Source: Chloroflexota bacterium (GTDB taxonomy: Bacteria > Chloroflexota > Limnocylindria > Limnocylindrales > CSP1-4). Taken from it: a stretch of 31,808 nt of DNA. The DNA is taken from the NCBI GenBank assembly GCA_003158495.1, contig PMJT01000032.1:9992-41799 (forward strand), in the 5' to 3' direction. The translations under genes were made by a program, and so were the position numbers. This document shows, in pieces, positions 31,405-31,808 of this stretch (its first letter is position 1; each line of letters opens with the position of its first letter). The notes below the pieces were generated by a model, which worked only from the letters and a program-made list of their open reading frames with translations, was not told where the DNA came from and searched no databases.

Positions 31405-31808
31405 ATGACGCAGACTGCTTTGATCACCGGCATTACCGGTCAGGATGGCTCCTACCTGGCCGAACTCCTGCTCGAAAAGGGCTATCGCGTCGTCGGGATG
31501 ACCAGGCGGTCCAGCTCCAACGCAATGGACCGGATCGAGCATCTTCTCGACCGACTCGAGCTCGTTCAGGGCGATGTACTGGACCAGGCTTCGCTGGTCG
31601 CGGCTATCCAGTCGTCCGAACCAGACGAGGTCTACAACCTCGCGGCAATGAGCTTCGTGCCTACTTCCTGGAACCAGCCCGTGCTGACCGGGGAGTTCAC
31701 GGGTCTGGGCGTAACCCGAATGCTCGAAGCCGTACGCCAGGTCGATACGTCGATCCGCTTCTACCAGGCCTCCTCGAGCGAGATGTTCGGCAAGGTGCGC
31801 GAGATCCC
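31405..31808 (+). CDS. gmd: GDP-mannose 4,6-dehydratase, N-terminal part
   Basis: Runs off the window end, so no stop is seen; 134 residues are visible. TALITGITGQDGSYLAELLL (4-23) is the GMD NADP-binding start, MTRRSSSNAMDRIEHL is a typical following segment, VYNLAAMSFVPTSWNQPV is the conserved AxxSFV..SW block, and FYQASSSEMFGKV contains the catalytic Ser/Glu region. It converts GDP-mannose to GDP-4-keto-6-deoxymannose, precursor of GDP-rhamnose, fucose or perosamine. The next gene, beyond the window, would tell which. Confidence 0.94.
   Translation, partial: MTQTALITGITGQDGSYLAELLLEKGYRVVGMTRRSSSNAMDRIEHLLDRLELVQGDVLDQASLVAAIQSSEPDEVYNLAAMSFVPTSWNQPVLTGEFTGLGVTRMLEAVRQVDTSIRFYQASSSEMFGKVREI

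Noticed and set aside
31249..31542. N-terminal extension of the last GT4
   Set aside because: Crosses the intergenic promoter region and the start of gmd; GTG 31248 has a ribosome site and the correct family N-terminus.
1..31808. tRNA, rRNA, CRISPR, insertion sequences
   Set aside because: No cloverleaf with CCA-like end, repeat-spacer array, transposase or terminal inverted repeat was recognised on reading.

Overview
High-GC bacterial DNA carrying a dense surface-glycan locus: about 27 protein genes, no RNA genes, no mobile elements and no CRISPR. GC-rich third positions, frequent GTG starts, a Pro/Ser/Thr-rich exported DUF3048 protein, and -10 boxes (TANNNT, usually TATACT) only 6-10 bases before start codons suggest a Chloroflexota- or Actinobacteria-like organism. 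This is an inference; no marker gene is present to fix the taxon.

Layout. 1-1.6 kb: end of a FabG-type reductase, then UDP-glucose dehydrogenase (ugd). 1.7-2.9 kb: exported DUF3048 protein on the minus strand, followed by a 565-base gene-poor stretch. 3.5-9.2 kb: two SAM methyltransferases, a GT2 and a GT4 glycosyltransferase, and a polytopic O-antigen ligase/polymerase-like protein. 9.2-17.1 kb, minus strand: one operon running pseB, pseC, pseG fused to a PseH-like acetyltransferase, a NeuB/PseI-type synthase, an unassigned GT-B-like protein, and a Wzx-type flippase. 17.2-20.9 kb, plus strand, divergent from pseB: a small unknown ORF, an SpsF-type cytidylyltransferase, and HisH, HisF and PseA/WbuX homologues. 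21-22.1 kb: sugar O-methyltransferase (minus). 22.4-24.4 kb: a two-enzyme fusion glycosyltransferase (DUF1972/GT4 plus WecG/TagA). 24.4-25.6 kb: GT4 (minus). 25.6-28.6 kb: hddC, hddA, gmhA and gmhB, the complete GDP-D-glycero-alpha-D-manno-heptose set. 28.7-31.8 kb: a second O-antigen ligase/polymerase-like protein, a GT4 (minus), and the start of GDP-mannose 4,6-dehydratase.

How it works together. The window supplies precursors (UDP-glucuronate, GDP-heptose, a GDP-mannose-derived deoxyhexose and a CMP-nonulosonic acid of the pseudaminic type), transferases, methyl caps, a flippase and polymerase/ligase candidates, as expected for a Wzx/Wzy-type exopolysaccharide or cell-wall/S-layer glycan. 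The most notable part is the divergent operon pair. One arm makes a pseudaminic-type nonulosonic acid; the other activates it and carries the three-protein amidination module (HisH-HisF-PseA), which predicts an acetamidino-substituted nonulosonic acid. The protein between the synthase and the flippase has GT-B features and is a candidate nonulosonate transferase. No initiating phosphoglycosyltransferase or export/length-control protein is visible, so the locus probably extends beyond the window.
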